From JBDHXE01 sp035445085 (lineage in GTDB: Bacteria; Bacteroidota; Ignavibacteria; Kapaibacteriales; UBA2268): 15,909 bases of DNA. A program made the position numbers and the translations under genes. This document shows positions 1 through 7,958 of the stretch, one piece after another. The notes under the pieces were generated by a model that worked only from the letters and a program-made list of their open reading frames with translations, was not told where the DNA came from and ran no database searches. The stretch's first letter is position 1. Each line of letters begins with the position of its first letter. The stretch spans positions 1 to 15,909 of the forward strand of contig DAOMQA010000031.1 of NCBI GenBank assembly GCA_035445085.1. Reading direction: 5' to 3'.

Positions 1-172
1 AACAAATAAAGCACTCATTTAAGCTACACTTTTTCCTGATACGGCATGGAAGTTAATTTTACAATCTTTAAAATAAAATAATTAATTATTAAGTTATAAG
101 CTACTAATTCTCGTCAATATAGTTCTATATTTTTTTGATATTTTTTATATATTATAATTTGGGTGAAGGCTA
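1..172. promoter_or_regulatory. Intergenic leader upstream of speA with a dyad and a TATAAT-like box
   Basis: This stretch contains no gene I can support. All three forward frames close within the first 56 bases. On the minus strand an ATG at base 18 opens a frame that leaves the window after six codons, too short to judge. Two elements lie close to speA. One is an inverted repeat, AATATAG/CTATATT, at 116-122 and 125-131 with a 2-base centre. The other is a TATAAT hexamer at 153-158 preceded by TTGATA at 135-140. The 12-base spacing is too short for a normal sigma-70 promoter, and the exact Bacteroidetes -7 box (TAnnTTTG) is absent, so the promoter reading is weak. The dyad could be an operator but is pure A/T apart from one G/C pair. 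Confidence 0.25.
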
Positions 173-2059
173 ATGCGCAAATGGAAATCTGAAGATTCTG
201 CAGAGTTATATAATATTCAAGGCTGGGGCGTTGAATACTTTGGTATCAACGAAAAAGGGAATGTTTATGTGTCTCCTAACAAAAATGGGACACAAATAGA
301 CTTAAGAGAACTTATTGATGAATTAGTGATTCGTGATGTTTCTACTCCAGTATTACTTAGATTTCCAGATATAATAAAAGATAGGTTAGAAACTATTACC
401 AACTGCTTTAGTGTTGCTTCTAAGGAGTATAACTATAAGGCAGATAGCTTTATAATTTACCCTATAAAAGTTAATCAGATGAGACCCGTTGTAGAAGAAA
501 TAGTAAGGCACGGGGAAGAATATAATATTGGTTTAGAAGCTGGCTCGAAGCCCGAACTTCATGCCGTCTTAGGTATTCAGAACAATCCAGATGCAATGAT
601 TATTTGTAACGGCTATAAAGACCAAAGTTTTATAGAGTTAGCTCTACTTGCTCAGAAAATGGGTAGAAATGTATTTATAGTTGTAGAAAAATTAAACGAA
701 CTAAGGTTAATACTTAAAATATCAAAAAAATTAAATGTAAAGCCTAACATTGGCGTAAGAATTAAATTAGCAAGCTCTGGAAGTGGTAAATGGGAAAGTA
801 GTGGCGGTGATAGGTCCAAATTCGGCTTAAATGCTTCCGAATTAATGGAAGCTGCCAATATTTTAATAGAAGAAGGGAAAGAAGATTTATTAAGACTTAT
901 ACACTTTCATCTCGGTAGTCAGATTACAAAAATTGGAAAAATTAAGACAGCTTTACGTGAAGTCTCACAATTTTATGTACAACTAAAAAATATGGGCTTT
1001 AATATTGATTTTGTTGATATTGGCGGTGGATTAGGGGTAGATTATGACGGGTCACGAACATCGAGCAGTTCTATAAATTACTCTATCCAAGAATATGTAA
1101 ATGATGCAGTATCTAATATAGTAGATGCGTGTGATAAAAATAATTTACCACACCCCAATATTATTACTGAGTCTGGCAGGTCTGTTACTGCTCATCATTC
1201 AATATTAATATTTGATGTTTTAGAAACGACTTCGTTGCCTTCTTGGGACGATGATTACGAGCTAACCGAAAACGACCATGAATTAGTTGTTGAATTGCAT
1301 AAGATTTATCAAAATCTATCTAAAACAAGGATGCTCGAAGCATGGCATGATGCTCTCCAAATCCGCGAAGAAGCCTTAGATAGATTTTCACTTGGAATAT
1401 TAGATCTAAAAACGCGAGCTATGATTGAGCGATTATATTGGTCTATTGCCAGGGAAATTCAAGATATATCCAACAATGTTAAGCATAATTATGATGAATT
1501 TAGACAATTATCAAGATTGCTTTCTGATAAGTACTTTTGTAATTTTTCTTTATTCCAATCCTTGCCAGACTCTTGGGCTATTGACCAAATATTCCCAATT
1601 ATGCCTATACATAGATTATCTGAAAAACCAACAGTAAACGCTACACTGCAAGATATAACTTGTGATTCTGATGGAAAAATTGACCATTTTATTGGTACAG
1701 GTGAGTTTTCTTATAACCTTCAAGTTCACGAGCTAAAGAAATCGGATACCTATTATATAGGTGTATTTTTAGTAGGTGCGTATCAAGAAATTTTAGGGGA
1801 TTTACATAATTTGTTTGGCGATACTAATGCTGTTCATATAACCGTTGATGATAGCGGTCATCACATTAAGCAAATAATTGATGGCGAGACTGTAGAAGAT
1901 GTGCTTGATTATGTGCAATTCAACTCCAAAAAATTAGTTAGAACAATGGAGGCATGGGTTGCTAAATCTGTTAAAGACGGCAAAATATCAGCCTCTGAAG
2001 GGAAAGAATTTCTTTCTAATTATAGAAACGGATTGTATGGTTATACGTATTTAGAATAG
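173..2059 (+). CDS. speA: Biosynthetic arginine decarboxylase (SpeA)
   Basis: Converts L-arginine to agmatine and CO2, the first step of the agmatine route to putrescine and spermidine; a cytoplasmic PLP enzyme of the alanine-racemase/group-IV decarboxylase fold. The 628 residues fit the family (E. coli about 658). The N-terminal ELYNIQGWG signature is present. The PLP lysine is K99 in YPIKVNQ, followed by GLEAGSKPEL (120-129), HFHLGSQ (244-250), the glycine-rich GGGLGVDYDGS (284-294) and ESGRS (333-337). The C-terminal catalytic cysteine is C497 in TCDSDG. The sequence closely resembles Bacteroides-type SpeA along its whole length. A GGTGAAGG stretch just before the ATG can serve as ribosome binding site. 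No agmatine deiminase, agmatinase or spermidine synthase gene follows in the window, so the rest of the pathway must be elsewhere. The next gene is 52 bases downstream. Confidence 0.97.
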   Translation: MRKWKSEDSAELYNIQGWGVEYFGINEKGNVYVSPNKNGTQIDLRELIDELVIRDVSTPVLLRFPDIIKDRLETITNCFSVASKEYNYKADSFIIYPIKVNQMRPVVEEIVRHGEEYNIGLEAGSKPELHAVLGIQNNPDAMIICNGYKDQSFIELALLAQKMGRNVFIVVEKLNELRLILKISKKLNVKPNIGVRIKLASSGSGKWESSGGDRSKFGLNASELMEAANILIEEGKEDLLRLIHFHLGSQITKIGKIKTALREVSQFYVQLKNMGFNIDFVDIGGGLGVDYDGSRTSSSSINYSIQEYVNDAVSNIVDACDKNNLPHPNIITESGRSVTAHHSILIFDVLETTSLPSWDDDYELTENDHELVVELHKIYQNLSKTRMLEAWHDALQIREEALDRFSLGILDLKTRAMIERLYWSIAREIQDISNNVKHNYDEFRQLSRLLSDKYFCNFSLFQSLPDSWAIDQIFPIMPIHRLSEKPTVNATLQDITCDSDGKIDHFIGTGEFSYNLQVHELKKSDTYYIGVFLVGAYQEILGDLHNLFGDTNAVHITVDDSGHHIKQIIDGETVEDVLDYVQFNSKKLVRTMEAWVAKSVKDGKISASEGKEFLSNYRNGLYGYTYLE

Positions 2060-2111
2060 GCTGTTGATTTTATATAGAACTTTATCCAAATTAATGAATG
2101 GATTGTAATAA

Positions 2112-3224
2112 ATGAATTTTATAGATTTAAACACACAATATAAAAAAATAAAACCTGCTTTAATGCAGAAGATAGAAGAGTTACTTGATAGTGGCAAGTA
2201 TATAATGGGTCCTCAAATCGATGAGTTAGAAAGCTTGCTCGCTAATTATACCAATAGAAAGTATGCTATAACAATAAGCTCTGGGACTGATGCCTTGCTT
2301 GTACCGCTAATGGCTTACGGCATTGGTAGAGGTGATGCGGTTTTCGTACCATCATTTACTTTCTTTGCTACTGCCGAAGTGCTTAGCTTACTTGGTGCTA
2401 CCCCTATCTTTGTGGATATCGACAAAGATACTTTCAATATGGATATAAATGATTTAGTACATCAAATTGATAAGGTTAAAGCAGACGGCAAACTAAACCC
2501 CAAAATGGTAATACCCGTTAGCCTATTTGGCTTAGTGCCAGAATTTAATAAAATTGAAGAGATTGCTGATAAATATAATCTTTTAATAATGGAAGATGCG
2601 GCACAAAGTTTTGGAGCTAGCTTCAACCAAATCAAGTCTTGCAAGTTTGGTAATGTAGCCGCTACATCATTCTATCCTGCCAAGCCCCTTGGTTGCTATG
2701 GCGATGGTGGAGCAATATTTACTGATGATGATAATTTAGCAGAAATTATTAAATCAATTAGAGTACACGGACAAGGTTCAGATAAGTATAACAATGTTCG
2801 CATAGGGATTAATGGAAGATTAGATACTATTCAAGCAGTTGTTCTTATCGAGAAAATGAAGTTGATTGACGAAGAAATAATCTCTCGCAATAAAGTAGCA
2901 AGTTTATATAACAAGTATATTTCTAAAGTTAAAACTCCATATATCCCTGTTGGCTACCAATCTGCTTGGGCGCAATATTCTGTATTAGCAGAAAACATTG
3001 AACAACGGGCTGAAATTATGGGTAGATTAAAAGATAATAATATACCTGCTGTAATTTATTACCCTAAACCTTTACATTTACAAGATGCTTTCGCTTATTT
3101 AAATTATAGTGAGGGTAGTTTACCCGTTACTGAATCTATATCTAATAGGATTTTTAGCCTACCTATGCACCCATATTTAGAAGAACACGATATAAAACAT
3201 ATTTCTGAATTGATAAATTATTAG
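2112..3224 (+). CDS. DegT/DnrJ/EryC1/StrS-family sugar aminotransferase, WbpE-like
   Basis: A PLP-dependent aminotransferase acting on a keto-sugar nucleotide, cytoplasmic, feeding surface-polysaccharide synthesis. Motifs in order: an N-terminal FIDLNTQY; SGTDAL (57-62), which contacts the PLP phosphate; EDAAQSFGA (161-169), holding the aspartate that pairs with the PLP ring; and the Schiff-base lysine K191 in SFYPAKPLGCYGDGGA (186-201). YYPKPLHLQ and SLPMHPYL lie near the C-terminus. The KPLGCYGDGGAIFT and SLPMHPYL blocks match WbpE/WlbC enzymes, which make the 3-amino group of UDP-2-acetamido-3-amino-2,3-dideoxyglucuronate. That exact substrate is inferred from motif resemblance; other DegT sugar aminotransferases remain possible. 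The 370-residue length is normal. No other nucleotide-sugar gene lies nearby, which is unusual. No Shine-Dalgarno site is evident. The next gene starts 13 bases after the stop. Confidence 0.93.
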   Translation: MNFIDLNTQYKKIKPALMQKIEELLDSGKYIMGPQIDELESLLANYTNRKYAITISSGTDALLVPLMAYGIGRGDAVFVPSFTFFATAEVLSLLGATPIFVDIDKDTFNMDINDLVHQIDKVKADGKLNPKMVIPVSLFGLVPEFNKIEEIADKYNLLIMEDAAQSFGASFNQIKSCKFGNVAATSFYPAKPLGCYGDGGAIFTDDDNLAEIIKSIRVHGQGSDKYNNVRIGINGRLDTIQAVVLIEKMKLIDEEIISRNKVASLYNKYISKVKTPYIPVGYQSAWAQYSVLAENIEQRAEIMGRLKDNNIPAVIYYPKPLHLQDAFAYLNYSEGSLPVTESISNRIFSLPMHPYLEEHDIKHISELINY

Positions 3225-3225
3225 T

Positions 3226-3231
3226 AAGGAG
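3226..3231 (+). promoter_or_regulatory. Shine-Dalgarno site fixing the start of the first M16 gene
   Basis: AAGGAG lies 6 bases before the ATG at 3238. Its spacing supports that start over the in-frame ATGs at 3283 and 3289, which would delete the hydrophobic signal segment. Confidence 0.7.
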
Positions 3232-3237
3232 TATCGA

Positions 3238-4578
3238 ATGCTCAGAATTTTTGTATTTTTTGGATTAATTATTTTAAAGGTAATGACCATGACCGCTTCT
3301 GTTAATGCAGCGACAGATTTTAACCCAATTCAATTTACTGTTGATACCTTAGACAACGGTCTTACAGTAATTTACCATATAGATAAAAGTGCTCCTATTG
3401 TTTCCACTATTGTTCACTACAAAGTTGGCTCTAAAGATGAAAATCCAAATTTAACTGGCTTTGCTCACTTCTTTGAACATTTGATGTTCGAATCAACAGA
3501 TAAAATTAAGCGTGGCGAGATGGATAAATTAATTCAATTAGCAGGCGGTAATTTAAACGCACATACGTCGTTTGACGAAACAGTATATAAAATTAATTTG
3601 CCGTCTAATCAATTGCCTTTAGCTTTGTGGATAGAGGGGCAAAGAATGAGAAAACTTTCTGTAGACACAATTGGTGTTGAAACTCAACGTGGAGTAATAC
3701 AAGAAGAAAGAAAACAAAGAATGGAAAACCAACCTTATGGTACTGCTTTCGATAAAGTTTGTGAAAAATTATTTGCTGGTGGCTCTTATAGCTGGACTCC
3801 GATAGGTTCAGAAAAACATATAAATGAAGCATCTATAGATGAATTTAGAACTTTTTATAATAACTTTTATCAGCCAAATAATGCTACCTTAGTAATTGCT
3901 GGTGATTTTGATATTAAAGTAGCAGCAAAATATGTAGAAGCATACTTTGGTGGCTACCCTAAGAGTAATAATATAAAGAGAGAAAAATTCTTACTTACTC
4001 CTATGAAATCTGAGTATAAAGAAACTATTTATGACGAAAAAGCTCAATTACCAGCGGTTTTTGTGGCTTATCCAAGTGTAGATTTATCCGATACTAATTA
4101 CTTTGCTTTAAAGCTAATGGGAGATATATTAGCTTCAGGCGAAAGCTCAAGACTATACCGTAGGCTAGTAGATAAAGAACAAAGTGCAGTAGCTGCTGAA
4201 TTTGAAAACTTAAACTTACAAAATAGTGGATTGACGCTATTGATTGGTATTGCTACGCCCGGAACTGAAATAAGCACTATAGAAAAGCAAATAGATGAAG
4301 AAATTGAAAATTTAATTAAAAATGGCGTTAGCGACGATGAGTTACAAAAAGCGAAAAATATAACTGAAGCACAATTTGTTAATTCTAAAAAAAATGTAGC
4401 TGAAAAAGCTCAAGAATTAGCACGTTTGTATAGTTACTATGGAGACGCCTCTGTGATTAATACAGAATTAGCCAATTTTAATAAAGTTACAAAAGAAGAT
4501 ATTACAAGAGTAGCAAAAATGTATTTTGCTACAAAAAACAGAGTTGTACTAACTTATTTACCTAAACCTAATAATTAG
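3238..4578 (+). CDS. Secreted M16-family zinc metallopeptidase, catalytic subunit
   Basis: A pitrilysin/insulinase-family (M16B) endopeptidase with the complete zinc site. HFFEH spans residues 77-81 (inverted HxxEH) and the third ligand E157 in QEERKQR is exactly 76 residues on, the canonical spacing. The N-terminal M16 lobe covers about 35-180 and the M16_C lobe about 185-375. A signal peptide (residues 1 to about 24, ending near VNA-A) predicts export to the periplasm. At 446 residues it is a half-size M16 subunit, which needs a partner to form the closed chamber. The Arg and Tyr of the usual R-x6-Y substrate-binding motif are replaced by V311 and V318, whereas the next gene has them, so the two probably form a heterodimer. 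AAGGAG precedes the start; the partner begins 18 bases after the stop. The substrate cannot be told from sequence. Confidence 0.95.
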   Translation: MLRIFVFFGLIILKVMTMTASVNAATDFNPIQFTVDTLDNGLTVIYHIDKSAPIVSTIVHYKVGSKDENPNLTGFAHFFEHLMFESTDKIKRGEMDKLIQLAGGNLNAHTSFDETVYKINLPSNQLPLALWIEGQRMRKLSVDTIGVETQRGVIQEERKQRMENQPYGTAFDKVCEKLFAGGSYSWTPIGSEKHINEASIDEFRTFYNNFYQPNNATLVIAGDFDIKVAAKYVEAYFGGYPKSNNIKREKFLLTPMKSEYKETIYDEKAQLPAVFVAYPSVDLSDTNYFALKLMGDILASGESSRLYRRLVDKEQSAVAAEFENLNLQNSGLTLLIGIATPGTEISTIEKQIDEEIENLIKNGVSDDELQKAKNITEAQFVNSKKNVAEKAQELARLYSYYGDASVINTELANFNKVTKEDITRVAKMYFATKNRVVLTYLPKPNN

Positions 4579-4596
4579 TAAATAGGAGCAACAACA

Positions 4597-6666
4597 ATGA
4601 AAAAAATTATTTTATTTTTATTAATCATAACAAGCTATTATATGTCAGCACAAGATATTAATTTAGATACACGCCCAGAGCCATTATCAGACATCAAATA
4701 CCCATTTCCTAAGCATGACGTTGAAGAACTAAAAAATGGAATAAAGGTATTTTTAATTGAAGATAAAGAACAGCCTACCATTGCTATTAGAATTATGATT
4801 GGCGGAGGTAGCTCATTAGATGGAGATAAATCTGGTTTGAGTGAATTAACATCTGGTTTATTAACTAAAGGTACTAAGAATTTTACTGCTGAACAAATTG
4901 CTAATAAATTAGATGGTGTTGGTGCTTCTATTTCTGCCAATTCAAACGCTGACTATATAACAATATACGCCCAATCTTTAAAAAAACATCAGAAACTATT
5001 GTTCGATATGTTGTCGGAAGTTTTATTGAAGGCTAATTTCCCACAAGATGAGTTTGAAAAATTACAAAAACAAATGATAGCTGGAATTCAATATGAAAAA
5101 TCTAACCCCTCTAACCTTGCCCAGCAATTAGCGAGAATAGCCTTATATGGTAAGAATTATCCTTATGCTAAAGTAAATTCTGAACAAACTATTAGTTCTA
5201 TTAAATTAGAAGATATTAAAAATTATTATAATAATTGGTTTGTAGCTAATAATGTAACTATTGCAGTAATAGGCGATTTTAATAAAAAGAAAATTACTTC
5301 TGATTTACAAGCTATGTTTGGTAAATGGGCAAAAAGAGATTCTATGCCAAAGATTACTATGCCAGAGCCAGAAACAATGCCTAAAGGAGTTTACTTTATC
5401 GGTAGACCAGGCTCAGTACAAAGTTCAGTCGTAGTTACTACCCTTACCGTTCCATATTTAAGCAAGAGTTACGAAACATTAAACTTGGCAGCTAATATAT
5501 TAGGTTCTTTTTCGGGAAGATTATTTAGTACTTTAAGAGAAAAATATAGTTTTACATACACCCCATTTGGTTTCCAAACACGTACAAAGTTTACAAATAG
5601 ATTTGCTGCTGGAGCCGATGTAACGGCAGCTAAGACAGATTCGTCAATTCAAGTGATTTTAGATGAACTTAAAGGATTAACTGAAACAGCACCTGATGTT
5701 AATGAATTGAATAGAATACGGCAATATACCTTAGGAGGCTACCTAATGTCTTTAGAAAGTGCTTCTTATCTTGCGTCTTTAATTCAAAATACTGATTTTT
5801 ATGGTGGGCAAATTGCGGAATTAGAAAATTATCCAGATAGATTAAAGTCAATGACACCTAACGATATGAAGGATGTTGCTCGAAATTATATTAACCCAGA
5901 CAAGGCAATTATTGTGGTGGTAGGCTCTCCTAATGTAAGAGAGTCTTTAACTCAATTCGGTCAGGTATTCGATTATGACATGGACTTGAAAACTCAAGAT
6001 GGACCTAATGCTACACTTGAAAAAATAAAGATGAATGCTGAGGAGTTGATTGAAAATTATGTAGACGCCATTGGAGGCGAAGATAAAATAAACGGAATTA
6101 AGACTTTAGCTATCAAAGGTAGTTCCGATATGAGCATATCCGGTCAAATAATGACGGGTGAAGTAAGTATCATCAAAACAAATGAAGGTAGAATGTACCA
6201 AAAATCGGATTTTCGTTTGTTTTCTAATGAAAGTTGGGTAAACAACGGCGATGCATATCTTAAATTAGATGGTAATTTAATCAAAATGGAAGATAAGGAC
6301 AAAGGAGATTTATTACTTGAATCATACCCAATAGCATTACTAAAGCTAAATGAATTACAAATGAAAGCAGAAGTATTAGGTAAAAATAGTAAATATATTG
6401 TTCTACAAGTAACAGATAAAGCGAACAAAGTAGAACAGTTCTACTTTGATAAAGATACATATTTGCTTGCCAAAAAAGAAATACTAGCGCAAAGCGCTGA
6501 TGGCAATGAATTAATTGTTATTAAATATGATAATTATCAAGAATATGCTGGTGTTAAATTTCCTAATACTGTTATTAGTCAGTCTTCAAGTATGAATATA
6601 ACAAATAAATATATTTACGAAGTAAATAGCGTTATCGACGAGAATTTATTAAACCCAAATAAATAA
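4597..6666 (+). CDS. Secreted M16-family non-catalytic subunit with C-terminal LolA-like extension
   Basis: The second M16 protein, 689 residues, has a signal peptide (about 1-18, ending SA-Q). Its M16 halves run from about 40 to 470, but the zinc motif is gone: where the partner has HFFEH this protein has ELTSG (83-87, inside GLSELTSGLLTKGT), so it should not bind catalytic zinc. It keeps the substrate-gripping pair R314 and Y321 in LREKYSFTY. Residues about 478-689 are an extra domain beginning EELIENYVDAIGG. This opening, the predicted beta-rich pattern and the size resemble the LolA/outer-membrane-lipoprotein-sorting-like domains found at the end of some Bacteroidota M16 proteins; the assignment is by resemblance only. 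TAGGAG lies 8 bases before the ATG. Likely role: structural and substrate-binding half of a periplasmic or outer-membrane-associated peptidase, with the tail possibly binding lipid or lipoprotein. Confidence 0.93.
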   Translation: MKKIILFLLIITSYYMSAQDINLDTRPEPLSDIKYPFPKHDVEELKNGIKVFLIEDKEQPTIAIRIMIGGGSSLDGDKSGLSELTSGLLTKGTKNFTAEQIANKLDGVGASISANSNADYITIYAQSLKKHQKLLFDMLSEVLLKANFPQDEFEKLQKQMIAGIQYEKSNPSNLAQQLARIALYGKNYPYAKVNSEQTISSIKLEDIKNYYNNWFVANNVTIAVIGDFNKKKITSDLQAMFGKWAKRDSMPKITMPEPETMPKGVYFIGRPGSVQSSVVVTTLTVPYLSKSYETLNLAANILGSFSGRLFSTLREKYSFTYTPFGFQTRTKFTNRFAAGADVTAAKTDSSIQVILDELKGLTETAPDVNELNRIRQYTLGGYLMSLESASYLASLIQNTDFYGGQIAELENYPDRLKSMTPNDMKDVARNYINPDKAIIVVVGSPNVRESLTQFGQVFDYDMDLKTQDGPNATLEKIKMNAEELIENYVDAIGGEDKINGIKTLAIKGSSDMSISGQIMTGEVSIIKTNEGRMYQKSDFRLFSNESWVNNGDAYLKLDGNLIKMEDKDKGDLLLESYPIALLKLNELQMKAEVLGKNSKYIVLQVTDKANKVEQFYFDKDTYLLAKKEILAQSADGNELIVIKYDNYQEYAGVKFPNTVISQSSSMNITNKYIYEVNSVIDENLLNPNK

Positions 6667-6674
6667 AAAAGATA

Positions 6675-7481
6675 ATGAAAATTATTAGCTGGAATATTAA
6701 TGGAATACGCTCTTTGATAGGTCAAAACCCTTCAAAGAGCTTTGACAAAGTAAGTAATGAGAACAAATTGTTTGATTATATCGAAAAAGAACAGCCCGAT
6801 ATAATTTGCCTGCAAGAAACAAAAGCAGAAGCTGAACAAATTAAGGAGGAACTAAGATTTCCTCCTGGGTATTATGGATATTTTAATCATTCGAAAGCTA
6901 AAAAAGGCTATAGTGGCGTGGTTACTTATACAAAAAATAAACCCTTGTATTATGTATCTGATATTGGTGAAGAGAAGTTTGACCGCGAAGGTAGAATAAT
7001 GCAAACAGAATTTGCTGACTTTATACTATTTAATGTATATTTCCCAAATGGAACAAGCGGGCAAGAGCGAGTCGATTATAAATTAGAATTTTATGATTAT
7101 CTTTTTGATTATATTGAGAAAATCAGGAAAAGTGGTAAACCAATTATTGTGTGTGGCGATTATAATACGGCTCATTATGCTATCGATTTAGCAAGACCAG
7201 ACGAAAATATAAAAACATCTGGATTCTTGCCAGAAGAAAGAGTGAAATTAGATGATATTATAAAATTAGGCTATGTTGATACTTTTAGGCAATTTAGTAA
7301 AGAAGGTAGTCAGTATACTTGGTGGAGTAATCGAGCAAGAGCAAGAGAAAATAACGTTGGCTGGAGAATTGACTATCATTTTGTTACAGAGAATTTAATG
7401 CAAGCTGTAACAAATAGTTACCATCAAGCAGATGTGTTAGGTAGCGACCATTGCCCTATTATCTTAGAACTTAGTTTGTAG
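6675..7481 (+). CDS. xth: Exodeoxyribonuclease III / AP endonuclease (Xth family)
   Basis: A Mg2+-dependent cytoplasmic DNA-repair enzyme that cleaves at abasic sites and removes 3' blocking groups or nucleotides (endonuclease/exonuclease/phosphatase fold). The 268 residues equal E. coli ExoIII. Conserved elements are WNINGIRS at the start with N7, E48 in CLQETK, Y122 in NVYFPNG, D162 and N164 in GDYN, WRIDYHFV (230-237) and the catalytic pair D258-H259 in GSDHCPI. KGYSGVV at 77-83 and RARARENN near 220-227 are also typical of the family. The gene starts 8 bases after the M16 stop and has only an A-rich stretch rather than a clear ribosome site, so it is probably expressed as part of the operon. 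Its function is unrelated to the flanking envelope genes. Confidence 0.96.
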   Translation: MKIISWNINGIRSLIGQNPSKSFDKVSNENKLFDYIEKEQPDIICLQETKAEAEQIKEELRFPPGYYGYFNHSKAKKGYSGVVTYTKNKPLYYVSDIGEEKFDREGRIMQTEFADFILFNVYFPNGTSGQERVDYKLEFYDYLFDYIEKIRKSGKPIIVCGDYNTAHYAIDLARPDENIKTSGFLPEERVKLDDIIKLGYVDTFRQFSKEGSQYTWWSNRARARENNVGWRIDYHFVTENLMQAVTNSYHQADVLGSDHCPIILELSL

Positions 7482-7487
7482 TATGGT

Positions 7488-7943
7488 ATGAATAAAAGAA
7501 TTAAATTATATTTATTAATTGCTTTGGCGGTAATAATTATTATGCAATTAGTACCTATCGATAGGAATAATCCACCAATTACCGCTAAGGTGAATTGGGA
7601 TAGCCCACAAACTAAAGAAACATTCTACAAGGCTTGCGCCGATTGCCATAGTAATGAAACCTATTGGCCTTGGTATTCGTATATAGCACCCATTTCATAT
7701 ATTGTTTCTTACGATGTAGTTACTGGTAGGCAACATTTCAATATCTCGGACACAACTAAAGATGAAAGAGATGAAGCGGCTCGGGAAGTGAGAAGAGGCA
7801 CTATGCCAATGGCGATTTATTTCCCTACACATCCTCAAGCAAAGCTTAGCGAACAAGAAAAGAAGCAATTTATTGAAGGCTTAATCAAAACTTTTGGCGA
7901 CAAAGACCCCAAGGATTCTAAGTATAATAATCAATATAACTAA
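7488..7943 (+). CDS. Membrane-anchored single-heme protein, Haem_bd domain
   Basis: A small (151 residue) protein with one N-terminal hydrophobic segment (about 5-23) followed by a soluble domain containing a covalent heme-attachment motif, CADCH (50-54). The sequence after it, SNETYWPWYSYIAPISY, matches the Haem_bd family (PF14376) common in Bacteroidota. A methionine pair in RRGTMPM (about residues 103-109) is a plausible distal ligand; this is inferred. The topology predicts a periplasmic heme domain tethered to the inner membrane, which would need cytochrome c maturation machinery encoded elsewhere. The redox partner is unknown: no other cytochrome gene is present here. The gene starts 6 bases after xth and ends 15 bases before murE, so it is likely co-transcribed with both. 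Confidence 0.88.
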   Translation: MNKRIKLYLLIALAVIIIMQLVPIDRNNPPITAKVNWDSPQTKETFYKACADCHSNETYWPWYSYIAPISYIVSYDVVTGRQHFNISDTTKDERDEAAREVRRGTMPMAIYFPTHPQAKLSEQEKKQFIEGLIKTFGDKDPKDSKYNNQYN

Positions 7944-7958
7944 AGGGAATTTATCTTT

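Noticed and set aside
1..18. Possible start of a divergent minus-strand gene (ATG at base 18)
   Set aside because: Only six codons before the window edge and no convincing ribosome site; cannot be distinguished from chance.
121..2081. Ten-base inverted repeat flanking speA (AGTTCTATAT at 121-130 and ATATAGAACT at 2072-2081)
   Set aside because: Short and A/T-rich, does not extend at either end, and no mobile-element feature accompanies it.
4638..4940. 100-residue open frame on the minus strand inside the second M16 gene
   Set aside because: Lies wholly inside a well-supported gene on the other strand and shows no recognisable domain.
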